A stretch of DNA of 64,000 nucleotides, taken from assembly GCF_900111735.1 (NCBI RefSeq), contig NZ_FOHW01000001.1, positions 175,312 to 239,311 on the forward strand. The letters run 5' to 3'. The first letter of the stretch is position 1; each line of letters begins with the position of its first letter. Below are positions 1 to 7,926 of the stretch, one piece after another. The notes beneath the pieces are model-generated. The model made no database searches. It was not told where the DNA came from and worked only from the letters and a program-made list of their open reading frames with translations. The position numbers were made by a program, and so were the translations under genes. Source of the DNA: Pseudomonas graminis. GTDB lineage: Bacteria > Pseudomonadota > Gammaproteobacteria > Pseudomonadales > Pseudomonadaceae.

Positions 1-175
1 ATCCCCTCAGGTAAGGCACGATGCAGCGCCAGCCGGCCTGGACCAGGCGCGCCGACACCTCGTCGTAGGCGTGGATGTCATAGGGAAATCCGTGCAGCAA
101 TACGACCACCGGGCCCCCGTCCGGGCCTATGTCGCGGTACGAAACATTCAGCACGCCGGCAACTATGTTCTTCAC
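1..175 (-). CDS. alpha/beta hydrolase, 5' part only
   Basis: Only the first 58 codons are in the window; the gene runs off the left edge. The GTG start at 175 gives a strand-turn pattern ending in VVVLLHGFPYD, the oxyanion-hole HGFP motif of alpha/beta hydrolases of the epoxide hydrolase or haloalkane dehalogenase type. Catalytic residues lie outside the window, so the reaction cannot be named. No in-frame ATG is seen just upstream, so the GTG start is the best choice. Confidence 0.7.
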   Translation of the reverse strand, partial: MKNIVAGVLNVSYRDIGPDGGPVVVLLHGFPYDIHAYDEVSARLVQAGWRCIVPYLRG

Positions 176-331
176 GGGATGACTCCGACAGACAAGTAGA
201 AGCGAAGCCCTGAGAAATACCGGGCTGAAGTGTGGCGGTAGTGCTTTTAAACGATTGAAGTATGGGGCGGGCAGTTGCAAACCAGAGAGGGAGCAACGAT
301 CGCGAGCGCGATACAGGCAGCGGTCAAATCA

Positions 332-361
332 CCGATGCAGCGCCGCGGGCGCGTGCATCGG
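332..361 (-). terminator. hairpin downstream of the MvaT-like gene
   Basis: CCGATGCA pairs with TGCATCGG around an inner GCGCC/GGCGC stem with one bulged G and a GCG loop. It lies about 50 nt past the stop of the MvaT-like gene in its transcription direction. No strong T-run follows, so it may be a weak or factor-assisted terminator. Confidence 0.4.
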
Positions 362-412
362 GAGATCGGCAACGGGGCGCTGATCAATAAGACGTCCCCG
401 TTGACAGGCCGA

Positions 413-781
413 TCAGGAAACCCAGGATTCGACGGTGTCGGAACCGTGTTCGGCTTTCCATTCTTTCAAGGTTTTGTGATTGCCGCCTTTGGTTTCTACG
501 ACTTCACCGGTGTGCGGGTTTTTGTAGACTTTGACAGCGCGGGCTTTGCGAGTGGTCTTCTCGGGGGCGCTGGTGTTCTTGCCCTGTTTGGATCCGGTAG
601 GGTGATCCAGAATCGAAATAATATCTTTAAGGCTCTTATTGTATTCGCCGAGCAGCGTACGCAATTTGCCTTCGAATTCGATTTCCTGTTCCAGGCCTTT
701 ATCGCCTTTCATGGCCTCGAGGGCAGCGAGCTGGTCGGCAAGGTGACGTTCGAGTTGGCGGTATTCAGCAAGTTTAGACAT
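413..781 (-). CDS. MvaT/MvaU-type H-NS-like xenogeneic silencer
   Basis: This 122-residue protein has the MvaT layout. The N-terminal coiled coil (residues 1-60, with FEGKLRTLLGEY and KSLKDIISILD) drives oligomerisation. A basic linker follows, then the C-terminal DNA-binding domain with KNPHTGEVVETKGGNHKTLKEW, the signature of the family's AT-rich minor-groove reader. MvaT proteins coat and silence AT-rich foreign DNA in Pseudomonas. The start at MSKLAEY matches family length; the longer open frame upstream has no family resemblance. It sits beside an integrase, so it could be a mobile-element-borne paralogue rather than the core mvaT. Confidence 0.9.
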   Translation of the reverse strand: MSKLAEYRQLERHLADQLAALEAMKGDKGLEQEIEFEGKLRTLLGEYNKSLKDIISILDHPTGSKQGKNTSAPEKTTRKARAVKVYKNPHTGEVVETKGGNHKTLKEWKAEHGSDTVESWVS

Positions 782-922
782 TGGAACTCCATGTTTCGGT
801 TTGTTGATACTGACGTGCGGCGTTAGCACTGGCGAACATTGGAGCGCACGGTGATTACTGGTGTAACCGTGGACACTGTAGTGCGAGTGGGTGCATGGAT
901 GCCAGTACTTACAGCAAACTTT

Positions 923-944
923 TCTGCCTTGACTGCAAGGCAGA
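923..944 (-). terminator. hairpin after the integrase gene
   Basis: TCTGCCTTG and CAAGGCAGA form a perfect 9-bp stem with a 4-nt loop, 40-60 nt past the integrase stop. There is no T-tract on either side, so terminator activity is inferred only from position. Confidence 0.35.
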
Positions 945-984
945 CAGTTCATCCGCCGCTGCCGCTTTAAAACTTGCACGGCGG

Positions 985-1950
985 TCAGGTTTTCTCGAGC
1001 GCTGCAGGCTGCATGGCCGGGTTCAACGCGGGCTTCAATGCCAGCCCGCCAAACGAGGTGGTCGGGTCTACATAACGCAGGGCCGATTTAATGTCTTTCC
1101 AGCCGACGTAATTCATCAGGCTTTTAATGTCCCAGCCGTTGCCGGACGCCCAAGTTGCAAATCCCCTGCGCATTGAGTGACTGCTGTAGAGGTCATCAGG
1201 CAACCCGGCGTCTTTAAAGATACGCCGCAACATCGGCACCAGGCTGTGGGAATTGATGGCTTCCAGGGACAGATTGCCCCAGCGGTCAATCCGCCGAAAT
1301 ACCGGCCCTTGGGTCAGGCCGGCCACGGTGATCCAGTTGATGTAGGCGTTGACCGGGCACAGCGTCTTCAGTGCCGGGGTGCGAAACGTCGTGCCCTCAT
1401 GCTGGCGGTCGCCTTTGGTGTAAGGCAGATAGAAGCTGATGCCTTCGCCCGCCTGCGCCTGGGTGTTGCCAATGTCCAGCCTGGCCAGCTCGTCGCCACG
1501 AAACCCTCGCCAGAAGCCGATCAGCACCAGCGCGATAGAGCGTCGGTGCCGCATCAAAGTCTTGTGGTCGCCCCGCTGCCAGGCGCCATCGGCCTCGTTC
1601 TCCAGCCACGCCACCGCTTGCTCAAGATGACGCAACAGCAGCGGCGCCGCCTGTTTGGCCTGTGCCGGATGGACAACGCGAATGCCCTTGAGCAGTTGCC
1701 GCACGGTGGGCGTTTTGGTCGGGTCCGGAAACCCTTGGGTGACGTGCCACTGGGCGAGCGCCGCCAAGCGCTGCTTCAGCGTACTGATGGCGTGTTTGTC
1801 GGCGTACTCGGCGAGGTAGCGCACGATGCCATCGCCCGTCGTGGGCAGGTAGCCGCCCCAGACCACTTCGAAATGCTCGATCGCGGCCCGATAGCTCCGG
1901 CGCGTATTGGCGCGGGTGCCTGCTGACAGGTATCGATCTGCCTTTTCCAT
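985..1950 (-). CDS. tyrosine recombinase (site-specific integrase)
   Basis: This 321-residue phage-integrase-fold recombinase would cut and rejoin DNA through a phosphotyrosine. An N-terminal SAM-like core-binding domain spans about residues 5-100. The catalytic set is visible: Arg151 in GFRGDEL, a Lys near 179, His258-x-x-Arg261 in SHSMRRG, Trp284 in YVGWKD and Tyr293 in LRYVDP. A GAGGGAT Shine-Dalgarno lies just upstream of the ATG at 1950. It is divergent from the KfrA-like gene with about 180 bp between. All active-site residues are present, so it is probably functional. Its target site was not identified. Confidence 0.9.
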   Translation of the reverse strand: MEKADRYLSAGTRANTRRSYRAAIEHFEVVWGGYLPTTGDGIVRYLAEYADKHAISTLKQRLAALAQWHVTQGFPDPTKTPTVRQLLKGIRVVHPAQAKQAAPLLLRHLEQAVAWLENEADGAWQRGDHKTLMRHRRSIALVLIGFWRGFRGDELARLDIGNTQAQAGEGISFYLPYTKGDRQHEGTTFRTPALKTLCPVNAYINWITVAGLTQGPVFRRIDRWGNLSLEAINSHSLVPMLRRIFKDAGLPDDLYSSHSMRRGFATWASGNGWDIKSLMNYVGWKDIKSALRYVDPTTSFGGLALKPALNPAMQPAALEKT

Positions 1951-2073
1951 ACATCCCTCGATGGGCGTGACACGGGCGCTTTACTGACGCAAGTCGTGAA
2001 ATGAGCGTCTGAAAAGCGATAAAGCACTATTATCGGTTGCTGGAAGAAACATTTCCATACAAGGTTTTAGATG

Positions 2074-2107
2074 ATAACGTGCCCCGTAATAACGTGTTAC
2101 GTAACAC
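2074..2107. promoter_or_regulatory. palindromic operator candidate between integrase and KfrA-like genes
   Basis: GTGTTACGTAACAC at 2094-2107 is a perfect 14-bp palindrome. An 8-bp direct repeat ATAACGTG occurs at 2074-2081 and 2089-2096, the second copy overlapping the palindrome. It ends 24 bp before the ATG of the KfrA-like gene, a position typical of autorepression. Plasmid KfrA proteins are known autorepressors; applying that here is inference. Confidence 0.5.
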
Positions 2108-2130
2108 AGTATGAAATCGTAGGGGGCGAC

Positions 2131-3138
2131 ATGGCACGCGGAGGCATCAACAAGGCGGTGGTAGAGAGGGCACGGCAGGCGCTGTTGAGCAAGGGCGCTT
2201 ACCCCAGCATCGATGCGGTGCGAGTGGAGCTGGGTAACACGGGTTCGAAGACCACCATTGCCCGCTACCTAAAAGAGCTGGACGCCCAGGCGCCGGCGCA
2301 GGCGTCTTCCCGGGAGCGCATGGGCGACGAGCTCAAAGCGTTGGTTGAAAGTCTGCTTGATCGCTTGACGGAGGAGGGCGCGGAGGTCGTTGCCCAGGCA
2401 CAGGCGGACTTCGAGCGCAAGCGGGAGGCCTGGGAAGCTCGACTGGAAACCCTTGAGTCGGAGCTGAAGTCAGCCCGCCAGCAGTGCGAATCGCAGCACG
2501 CCGCGTTGACCGAGCAGGGCGCCCAGCTGCACACCACGCACTCGTCCTGGCAGTCGGAACTTACGCGCAACGCCGGTCTGAGCCAGCAGTGTCAGGACCT
2601 TGAGCGGCGCGTGCAGGACAAGGACGTGCAAATCCAGTCCCTCGAAGAAAAGCATGTGCACGCCCGCGCCGCGCTGGAGCATTACCGCGAGGCCATCAAG
2701 GAGCAGCGCGAGCAGGATCAGCGTCGCCACGACGCCCAGCTTCAGCAGATCCAGGTCGAGCAGCGAAAACTTCAGGAGACGCTGGTCGTCAAGCAGGATG
2801 AATCCACGCGCCTGAACCGCGATAACGAGCGCCTGCTCGGCGAGATGCGTCAGCAGGCCCGGTCATTGGCCGATCAGCAAGACCAGACGCAGCGCCTGGC
2901 TACAGAACTTCGCGACGCGCAGATGACCACCGCCAAAGCCGACGGCGCCCGTGAGCAGCTTCAAGAGCAACTGACGGCTATAAAAGCGGAAAGTAAAACT
3001 CTGGCGACAGCGCTGGCACTGGCCAGCGAACAATTGGCGCAGGCCAATCAGCGTGTGACTGTGTTGAGCGAGGACAACGACCGCCTGCGCGCTCAGGTGC
3101 AGCTCATTATTGCCGCGGCGCCGCCGATACAGACGTAA
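2131..3138 (+). CDS. KfrA-type DNA-binding protein with long coiled coil
   Basis: The protein has 335 residues. Residues 1-70 match the KfrA N-terminal helix-turn-helix domain (GINKAVVERARQALLSKG, GNTGSKTTIARYLKEL). Residues from about 85 to the C-terminus are an almost unbroken Gln/Glu/Arg-rich coiled coil, as in plasmid KfrA, which binds its own promoter and forms filament-like alpha-helical tails. The ATG at 2131 follows an AGGGGG Shine-Dalgarno; an upstream in-frame ATG at 2071 lies inside the operator and lacks one. It probably regulates itself and perhaps the divergent recombinase. Confidence 0.85.
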   Translation: MARGGINKAVVERARQALLSKGAYPSIDAVRVELGNTGSKTTIARYLKELDAQAPAQASSRERMGDELKALVESLLDRLTEEGAEVVAQAQADFERKREAWEARLETLESELKSARQQCESQHAALTEQGAQLHTTHSSWQSELTRNAGLSQQCQDLERRVQDKDVQIQSLEEKHVHARAALEHYREAIKEQREQDQRRHDAQLQQIQVEQRKLQETLVVKQDESTRLNRDNERLLGEMRQQARSLADQQDQTQRLATELRDAQMTTAKADGAREQLQEQLTAIKAESKTLATALALASEQLAQANQRVTVLSEDNDRLRAQVQLIIAAAPPIQT

Positions 3139-3171
3139 GCGACCCACCCGTCTTCAGTTCTGCAGAAAGCC

Positions 3172-5769
3172 ATGCCAAAACAAACCACTACACCACCCGC
3201 GACGCCAGCCATCCTCCCCGCGAGCCCCTCGACCGTGGAGCTGGCGCGGGGTTCGTTGTTCAAGTTCGTGTTCCTGCTGGCAGGCGTGTTTCTGCTGGCC
3301 GCTTACTTGTTGGCGTTCCTCGCCCATGACCTCGATCACAACGAGGAGATCGAAAGCGCTTTCTACACCGAGAAGGCGATCCACTCCCTTCAAAAATCGC
3401 TGACCGTCACGGTCAGGGACTATGCGTTCTGGGGCGATGCCTACCGCTACCTGCACTTGAGTGTTGATCCCGACTGGGCATTTGTCCGCCAGAATATAGG
3501 GCCTACGCTGTACAGCGATTTCGGGTTTCAAGGCGTGTTTGTCATCAATGACGCTGGTCGTACGGTGTATGCGGTTGTTGAAGGACAACTGGAAAAGGTC
3601 GATGCCGAGCCATGGCTGGGTCCTGCCAAGGACGCGCTACTGGCCAGGGCACGGGAGGGCGCCGAGACAGAAACCCCGTTCACTGCCTTCATCGACCTGA
3701 ACGGCACACCTGCGTTGGTCGCTGCGGCTGCCATCACCCCCGGCACCGATCCAAGCGTCGTTCCTGATGGCCGGACGCCCTCAGTATTGATCTTCGTCGA
3801 TGTGCTCGATGATGCCAAACTGGCGGTCCTGGGCAAGGAGTATGGTGTGGACGGGCTGCACGTCGCCACGCCGGACGAGCGCGAACAGGTGTCGATCTTT
3901 CCGCTGGGTGAGGGCGGTGCCGCCGGGGCCTTGCATTGGTCGCCACCCAGACCCGGACAGCGTTTGATCGCGCTGGGTCTGCCGCTGATCGGGCTCGCCG
4001 CCCTGCTGGTGTGCCTGATGACCTGGGCCATCCTGCGTCGCGCCACCGCCGCCGCACGCTCCCTCGATGACAGCTACGCGTCCCTGCAGAAAAGCGAAAG
4101 CGCATTGGCCACCAGTGAGGCGCGCTTTCGCGATGTGGTGGAAGCCAGCTCGGACTGGGTCTGGGAAATCGACAGCGCAGGGCGGTTCACGTACCTTTCC
4201 GACCGCTTCGAGATCGTGACCGGCCTGGACCGCGCGCAGTGGATCGGCGCCTTGATGGACGACCTGCTGCAGACCGAGCTCGGCCAAGTGTCGCAGTGGC
4301 TGGCGATCCCCAACCGTCGCCCCGACATCACTATTCAGTGCCGCTACCTGGAGACCTGCGGTCGCGAGCGCATCAGTCGGCTGTCAGCGCGGTCGATGGT
4401 GGTCGGCGGATTCCGCGGCACGGCCACGGATGTGACCGAAGAAGTGGAAGCGCGTCGGCGCATCGAGTTTCTCTCCCAGCACGATGCCCTGACCGGGCTG
4501 CCCAATCGGGTCCGGTTGCAGGAGTTTCTGGATGGCAAACTCAAAGCGCTGCCAACCCTCGACCAGCCACTGGTGATGCTGAGCATCGACCTGGACCGCT
4601 TCAAGCCGGTGAATGACCTGCTCGGCCACGCTGCCGGCGACCGTGTGCTCAATGACGTGTCCAGTCGGCTGTCCGATTGCGTGCGCCATGGTGACCTCGT
4701 TGCGCGGGTGGGCGGCGACGAATTCGTGCTGATCCTCAGCGACACCCAGACCCAGGACGAAGTCGAGGCGTTGTGTCGGCGGCTGATCGAGTCCATCGAA
4801 CGCCCGGTGCTGATCGACGACCAGGAAATATTCGTCAGCGCCAGTATCGGTATCGCCATGGCGCCTACCGATGCGCGCGAGGCCGCCGAGCTGCTGCGGT
4901 ACGCCGACATCGCGCTGTACGAAGCCAAGGCCAGTGGTCGCGGCACCTGGCGGTTTTACGCAGGGGACATGAACGCCAAAATCATCGAACGCCGTCGGCT
5001 GGAGAGTGACCTGCGCTACGCCATCAAACACGATGAACTGCGCTTGCATTTCCAGCCGCGTTTTCGTATTTCCGACGGCGCAATGGTCGGGGCCGAAGCG
5101 CTGGTGCGTTGGCAGCATCCCCAGCGTGGGCTGATTCCGCCGGACACCTTCATTCCCATCGCCGAAGAAAGCGGGCTGATCATTCCCCTCAGCGACTGGG
5201 TTATGGCCCAGGCGTGCAGTGAAGCCGTGCGCTGGCCGAAACACCTGTTCATTTCCATCAACCTGTCGCCTGCTGAATTCAAGCGCGGCAACCTGCCGGC
5301 GCGCATTCAGTTCGCCCTCACGGCCACGGGGATCGAGCCGTCGCGGGTCGAACTGGAAATCACCGAAGGCGTGATGATTGAAGACGCCGTGGGGGCACTC
5401 GATGTCATGCAGACCCTGAAGCAGTTGGGGGTGCGCATCGCCATGGACGACTTCGGCACCGGCTATTCGTCGTTGAGCTACTTGCGCACCTTCCCCTTCG
5501 ACGGGCTGAAGATCGACCGCAGCTTCCTGACCCGCCTCACCGAAAGCGAAGGCGACCGCTCCATCGTCCAGGCCATCGTCGGTCTGGGCCGGGCGCTGTC
5601 ACTCACGGTCACGGCTGAGGGCATTGAAACCGCCGAGCATCTGCAATTGCTCAAGTCAGTGCAGTGCGATGAGGGGCAGGGCTATTTCTTGAGTCTTCCG
5701 CTCACCACCTCGGACTTTCACGCGCTGTTGGCGGCGAGAAATACGGCGGTGCTGGGCACAAACGTATAA
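3172..5769 (+). CDS. CHASE4-PAS-GGDEF-EAL cyclic-di-GMP enzyme
   Basis: This is an 865-residue inner-membrane protein. TM1 is at about 30-50, a periplasmic CHASE4-type sensor at about 52-255, TM2 at about 264-288 and a PAS domain at about 312-425. The GGDEF domain has intact GGDEF (514-518) and an inhibitory-site RxxD (RHGD, 505-508). The EAL domain starts at EAL 642-644 and keeps the NLS, ELEITEG, DDFGTGYSSLSYL, KIDRSF and AEGIE motifs. Both halves look catalytically competent, so it may make or degrade c-di-GMP according to a periplasmic signal. It stands 33 bp after the KfrA-like gene. Confidence 0.93.
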   Translation: MPKQTTTPPATPAILPASPSTVELARGSLFKFVFLLAGVFLLAAYLLAFLAHDLDHNEEIESAFYTEKAIHSLQKSLTVTVRDYAFWGDAYRYLHLSVDPDWAFVRQNIGPTLYSDFGFQGVFVINDAGRTVYAVVEGQLEKVDAEPWLGPAKDALLARAREGAETETPFTAFIDLNGTPALVAAAAITPGTDPSVVPDGRTPSVLIFVDVLDDAKLAVLGKEYGVDGLHVATPDEREQVSIFPLGEGGAAGALHWSPPRPGQRLIALGLPLIGLAALLVCLMTWAILRRATAAARSLDDSYASLQKSESALATSEARFRDVVEASSDWVWEIDSAGRFTYLSDRFEIVTGLDRAQWIGALMDDLLQTELGQVSQWLAIPNRRPDITIQCRYLETCGRERISRLSARSMVVGGFRGTATDVTEEVEARRRIEFLSQHDALTGLPNRVRLQEFLDGKLKALPTLDQPLVMLSIDLDRFKPVNDLLGHAAGDRVLNDVSSRLSDCVRHGDLVARVGGDEFVLILSDTQTQDEVEALCRRLIESIERPVLIDDQEIFVSASIGIAMAPTDAREAAELLRYADIALYEAKASGRGTWRFYAGDMNAKIIERRRLESDLRYAIKHDELRLHFQPRFRISDGAMVGAEALVRWQHPQRGLIPPDTFIPIAEESGLIIPLSDWVMAQACSEAVRWPKHLFISINLSPAEFKRGNLPARIQFALTATGIEPSRVELEITEGVMIEDAVGALDVMQTLKQLGVRIAMDDFGTGYSSLSYLRTFPFDGLKIDRSFLTRLTESEGDRSIVQAIVGLGRALSLTVTAEGIETAEHLQLLKSVQCDEGQGYFLSLPLTTSDFHALLAARNTAVLGTNV

Positions 5770-5848
5770 AGTGCGCGCGCTGTCCCGGCAGCGCTTTTTC
5801 CATCACACCTGCTGCCGCACCCGGCCACTGTTTATATCTGGAGTGTTC

Positions 5849-7204
5849 ATGAATCACCCGCGCGCTGTTTTCACCGAAGGCTCGGTGGCCCGGCACGTAT
5901 TGGTGATGTCGAGCACCAGCGCGTTGAGCCTGCTCGCGGTGTTTCTTGTGGACATCTTCACGCTGATCTACGTCTCGATGCTCCATGATCCGTTACTGCT
6001 CGCCGCGACCGGGGTGGCGAAGGTGCTGATCTTCCTCAACAGCGCCGTCTCCAGCGGGCTGATCATTGCCGCCGCAACGGTGCTGTCCGAGCGGATCGGC
6101 CACCGCGCCTCGAAGGCGTCATCCCGTCTGGTCACGCACCTGATGTTAATGGTGATGGTCGCATCGGGTGCGGCGGCGGCGTTGCAACTGGCGCTGCTAG
6201 TACCGCTCACCCATTGGCTCGGCGCGGACGCCAGCACCTACGAAGCCGCGCGAATTTTCATCTGGCTGACCCTGCCGTTCAGCGTGCTGCAATCGGCCAT
6301 GCAGATGGCGGCGCAGATCCTGAGAACCGCCGGCGACAGCCGCCGCGCCCTGTGGGTTGTACTTTCAGGTGCGGCGACCCTGGCGCTGGCCGATCCGCTG
6401 TTCATCTTCGCTTTTGGCCTCGGCCTTGAGGGTGCAGGGATTTCATATGCGCTGTCGGCGCTGGTGTCCCTGGGTCTGGGCATTTACTGGCTGCGGGTGC
6501 GGCTGGCGATGCCGTTTTCCATCCGTTGGCGACTGCTGCGCCTGCACACGCGCAAGGTCATGCAGGTCGGCTTGCCCGCCATGGTCGGCAACCTGGCGAC
6601 GCCGGTGGGCCTGACCTATCTGGTCTCGTCGATCGGCGCCTATGGCACGTCGGCGCTGGCGGCCATGGCGGTGATGGACCGCGTGATGCAGTTTGCCTAC
6701 TGCGTGTTCTTTTCCCTGCCCAGCGCCCTCGCGCCGGTGCTGGGGCAGAACATCGGCGCCCATCGCCACGCCCGCGTCGCCTCAGCCATCGTGTTCAGCC
6801 GCAAACTGGTGATCGTTTATGGGCTGCTGGTGTGGGCCGTGCTGCTGCTGGTGGCCACGTCGCTGGCCGACACTTACGAGCTTGAAGGCACCGGGCGAGC
6901 GATCTTTTTGGCGTTTTGTCACGTCGGCGGCGGGCTGTGGGCACTGATCGGGCTGGATTTCGTCGCCATCGCGATGTTCGTCACCCTGGGCCGACCCTGG
7001 CTGGTGGCGCTGTTCGCCTGGTTGCGGGCAACGCTGGGGACCGTGCCGTTCGTGCTGGGCGGGATTCACCTGTTCGGTGCGGCCGGTGCGTTCCCGGCCA
7101 TGCTGACGGGTAACGCATTGATTGCCGTGACTTCGATTACAATCGCTTCCCTCACGGCCCGGCGGTTTTTTCAGCGCCGCAGCGATGCGCAGGCGCTTGC
7201 TTGA
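5849..7204 (+). CDS. MATE family efflux transporter
   Basis: A 451-residue polytopic membrane protein with about 12 hydrophobic segments in two similar halves, as in MATE/NorM exporters that expel drugs or metabolites by H+ or Na+ antiport. Features include the FLNSAVSSGLIIAAATVLSERIG segment in the first half and GLPAMVGNLATPVGLTYLV opening the second. The ATG at 5849 follows a CTGGAG Shine-Dalgarno; the longer open frame from 5771 has a non-hydrophobic basic leader. A TetR gene follows 55 bp downstream, suggesting co-regulation. Substrate unknown. Confidence 0.9.
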   Translation: MNHPRAVFTEGSVARHVLVMSSTSALSLLAVFLVDIFTLIYVSMLHDPLLLAATGVAKVLIFLNSAVSSGLIIAAATVLSERIGHRASKASSRLVTHLMLMVMVASGAAAALQLALLVPLTHWLGADASTYEAARIFIWLTLPFSVLQSAMQMAAQILRTAGDSRRALWVVLSGAATLALADPLFIFAFGLGLEGAGISYALSALVSLGLGIYWLRVRLAMPFSIRWRLLRLHTRKVMQVGLPAMVGNLATPVGLTYLVSSIGAYGTSALAAMAVMDRVMQFAYCVFFSLPSALAPVLGQNIGAHRHARVASAIVFSRKLVIVYGLLVWAVLLLVATSLADTYELEGTGRAIFLAFCHVGGGLWALIGLDFVAIAMFVTLGRPWLVALFAWLRATLGTVPFVLGGIHLFGAAGAFPAMLTGNALIAVTSITIASLTARRFFQRRSDAQALA

Positions 7205-7259
7205 GCAGGCCGTGGCCGTGCTCGGTCAGGCTTCATTCGAATCAACGAGACAAGGGTTT

Positions 7260-7910
7260 ATGACAGACGACGAATCAGGGAATGACTCGCCCGACGCGGG
7301 ATCGCCGAAACGGCGGCGTGCACCGAAAGGGGAAATGCGTCGTGCCGCCTTGCTTGATGCGGCAACAGTGATCTTCGCCCGCAATGGTTACTCCAGTGCG
7401 TCGATGAAGGACGTCGCGCAGCTCGCCGGCATCACCACGGTTGGCCTGCTGCATCACTTTCCGAACAAGGAAGCGCTGCTCAATGCGCTGCTGGAGCGCC
7501 GGGATCAGCGGGTGGTGTCGCGGTTCAGTGAACTGACCATGGAGATGACGCTGGAGGGGTTCGTGCGTTTCTTGAAGCAGAGCATGAGCTTCAGTGTAGA
7601 AAGTGCTGGGGAGTGCCAGGCGGCGATGGTGCTGAACACGGAGAGTCTTTCGAATCTGCATCCGGCGTTCAATTGGTACAAGGAGCGCTTTCACATCACC
7701 CATCATCACGCCCAGGGCCACCTGAAAGCGCTGATTGAGGCGAAGGAGATTCGTGAGGACATTCAGACGAGTGCGTTGGCTCAGGAGATCTTTTCGGTGA
7801 TGGATGGCTTGCAGATCCAGTGGCTGCGGGCACCCGATGAAGTCGATGTGATGGCGGTATTCGATGTTTATCTACAGCGGCTGAAGGCGGATATTCAAGC
7901 TCGTCCCTGA
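7260..7910 (+). CDS. TetR family transcriptional regulator
   Basis: The protein has 216 residues. The N-terminal helix-turn-helix spans about residues 24-75 (LLDAATVIFARNGYSSASMKDVAQLAGITTVGLLHHFPNKEAL), the TetR DNA-binding signature. The C-terminal ligand domain is not assignable to a subfamily. The ATG at 7260 follows an AAGGG Shine-Dalgarno. It lies directly behind the MATE exporter and converges on the beta-glucosidase gene, so it may control either; exporter control is the more usual arrangement. Confidence 0.88.
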   Translation: MTDDESGNDSPDAGSPKRRRAPKGEMRRAALLDAATVIFARNGYSSASMKDVAQLAGITTVGLLHHFPNKEALLNALLERRDQRVVSRFSELTMEMTLEGFVRFLKQSMSFSVESAGECQAAMVLNTESLSNLHPAFNWYKERFHITHHHAQGHLKALIEAKEIREDIQTSALAQEIFSVMDGLQIQWLRAPDEVDVMAVFDVYLQRLKADIQARP

Positions 7911-7918
7911 GCTTGAAT
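7893..7918. terminator. bidirectional hairpin between convergent genes
   Basis: ATTCAAGCTC and GAGCTTGAAT make a perfect 10-bp stem with a 6-nt loop. It overlaps the TetR stop codon and ends 9 bp before the stop of the convergent beta-glucosidase gene. Symmetry and position fit a shared terminator; there is no long T-run. Confidence 0.5.
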
Positions 7919-7926
7919 CCTGCGGC

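Noticed and set aside
78..296. 72-codon minus-strand frame at the left edge
   Set aside because: Out of frame with the alpha/beta hydrolase that clearly occupies 1-175.
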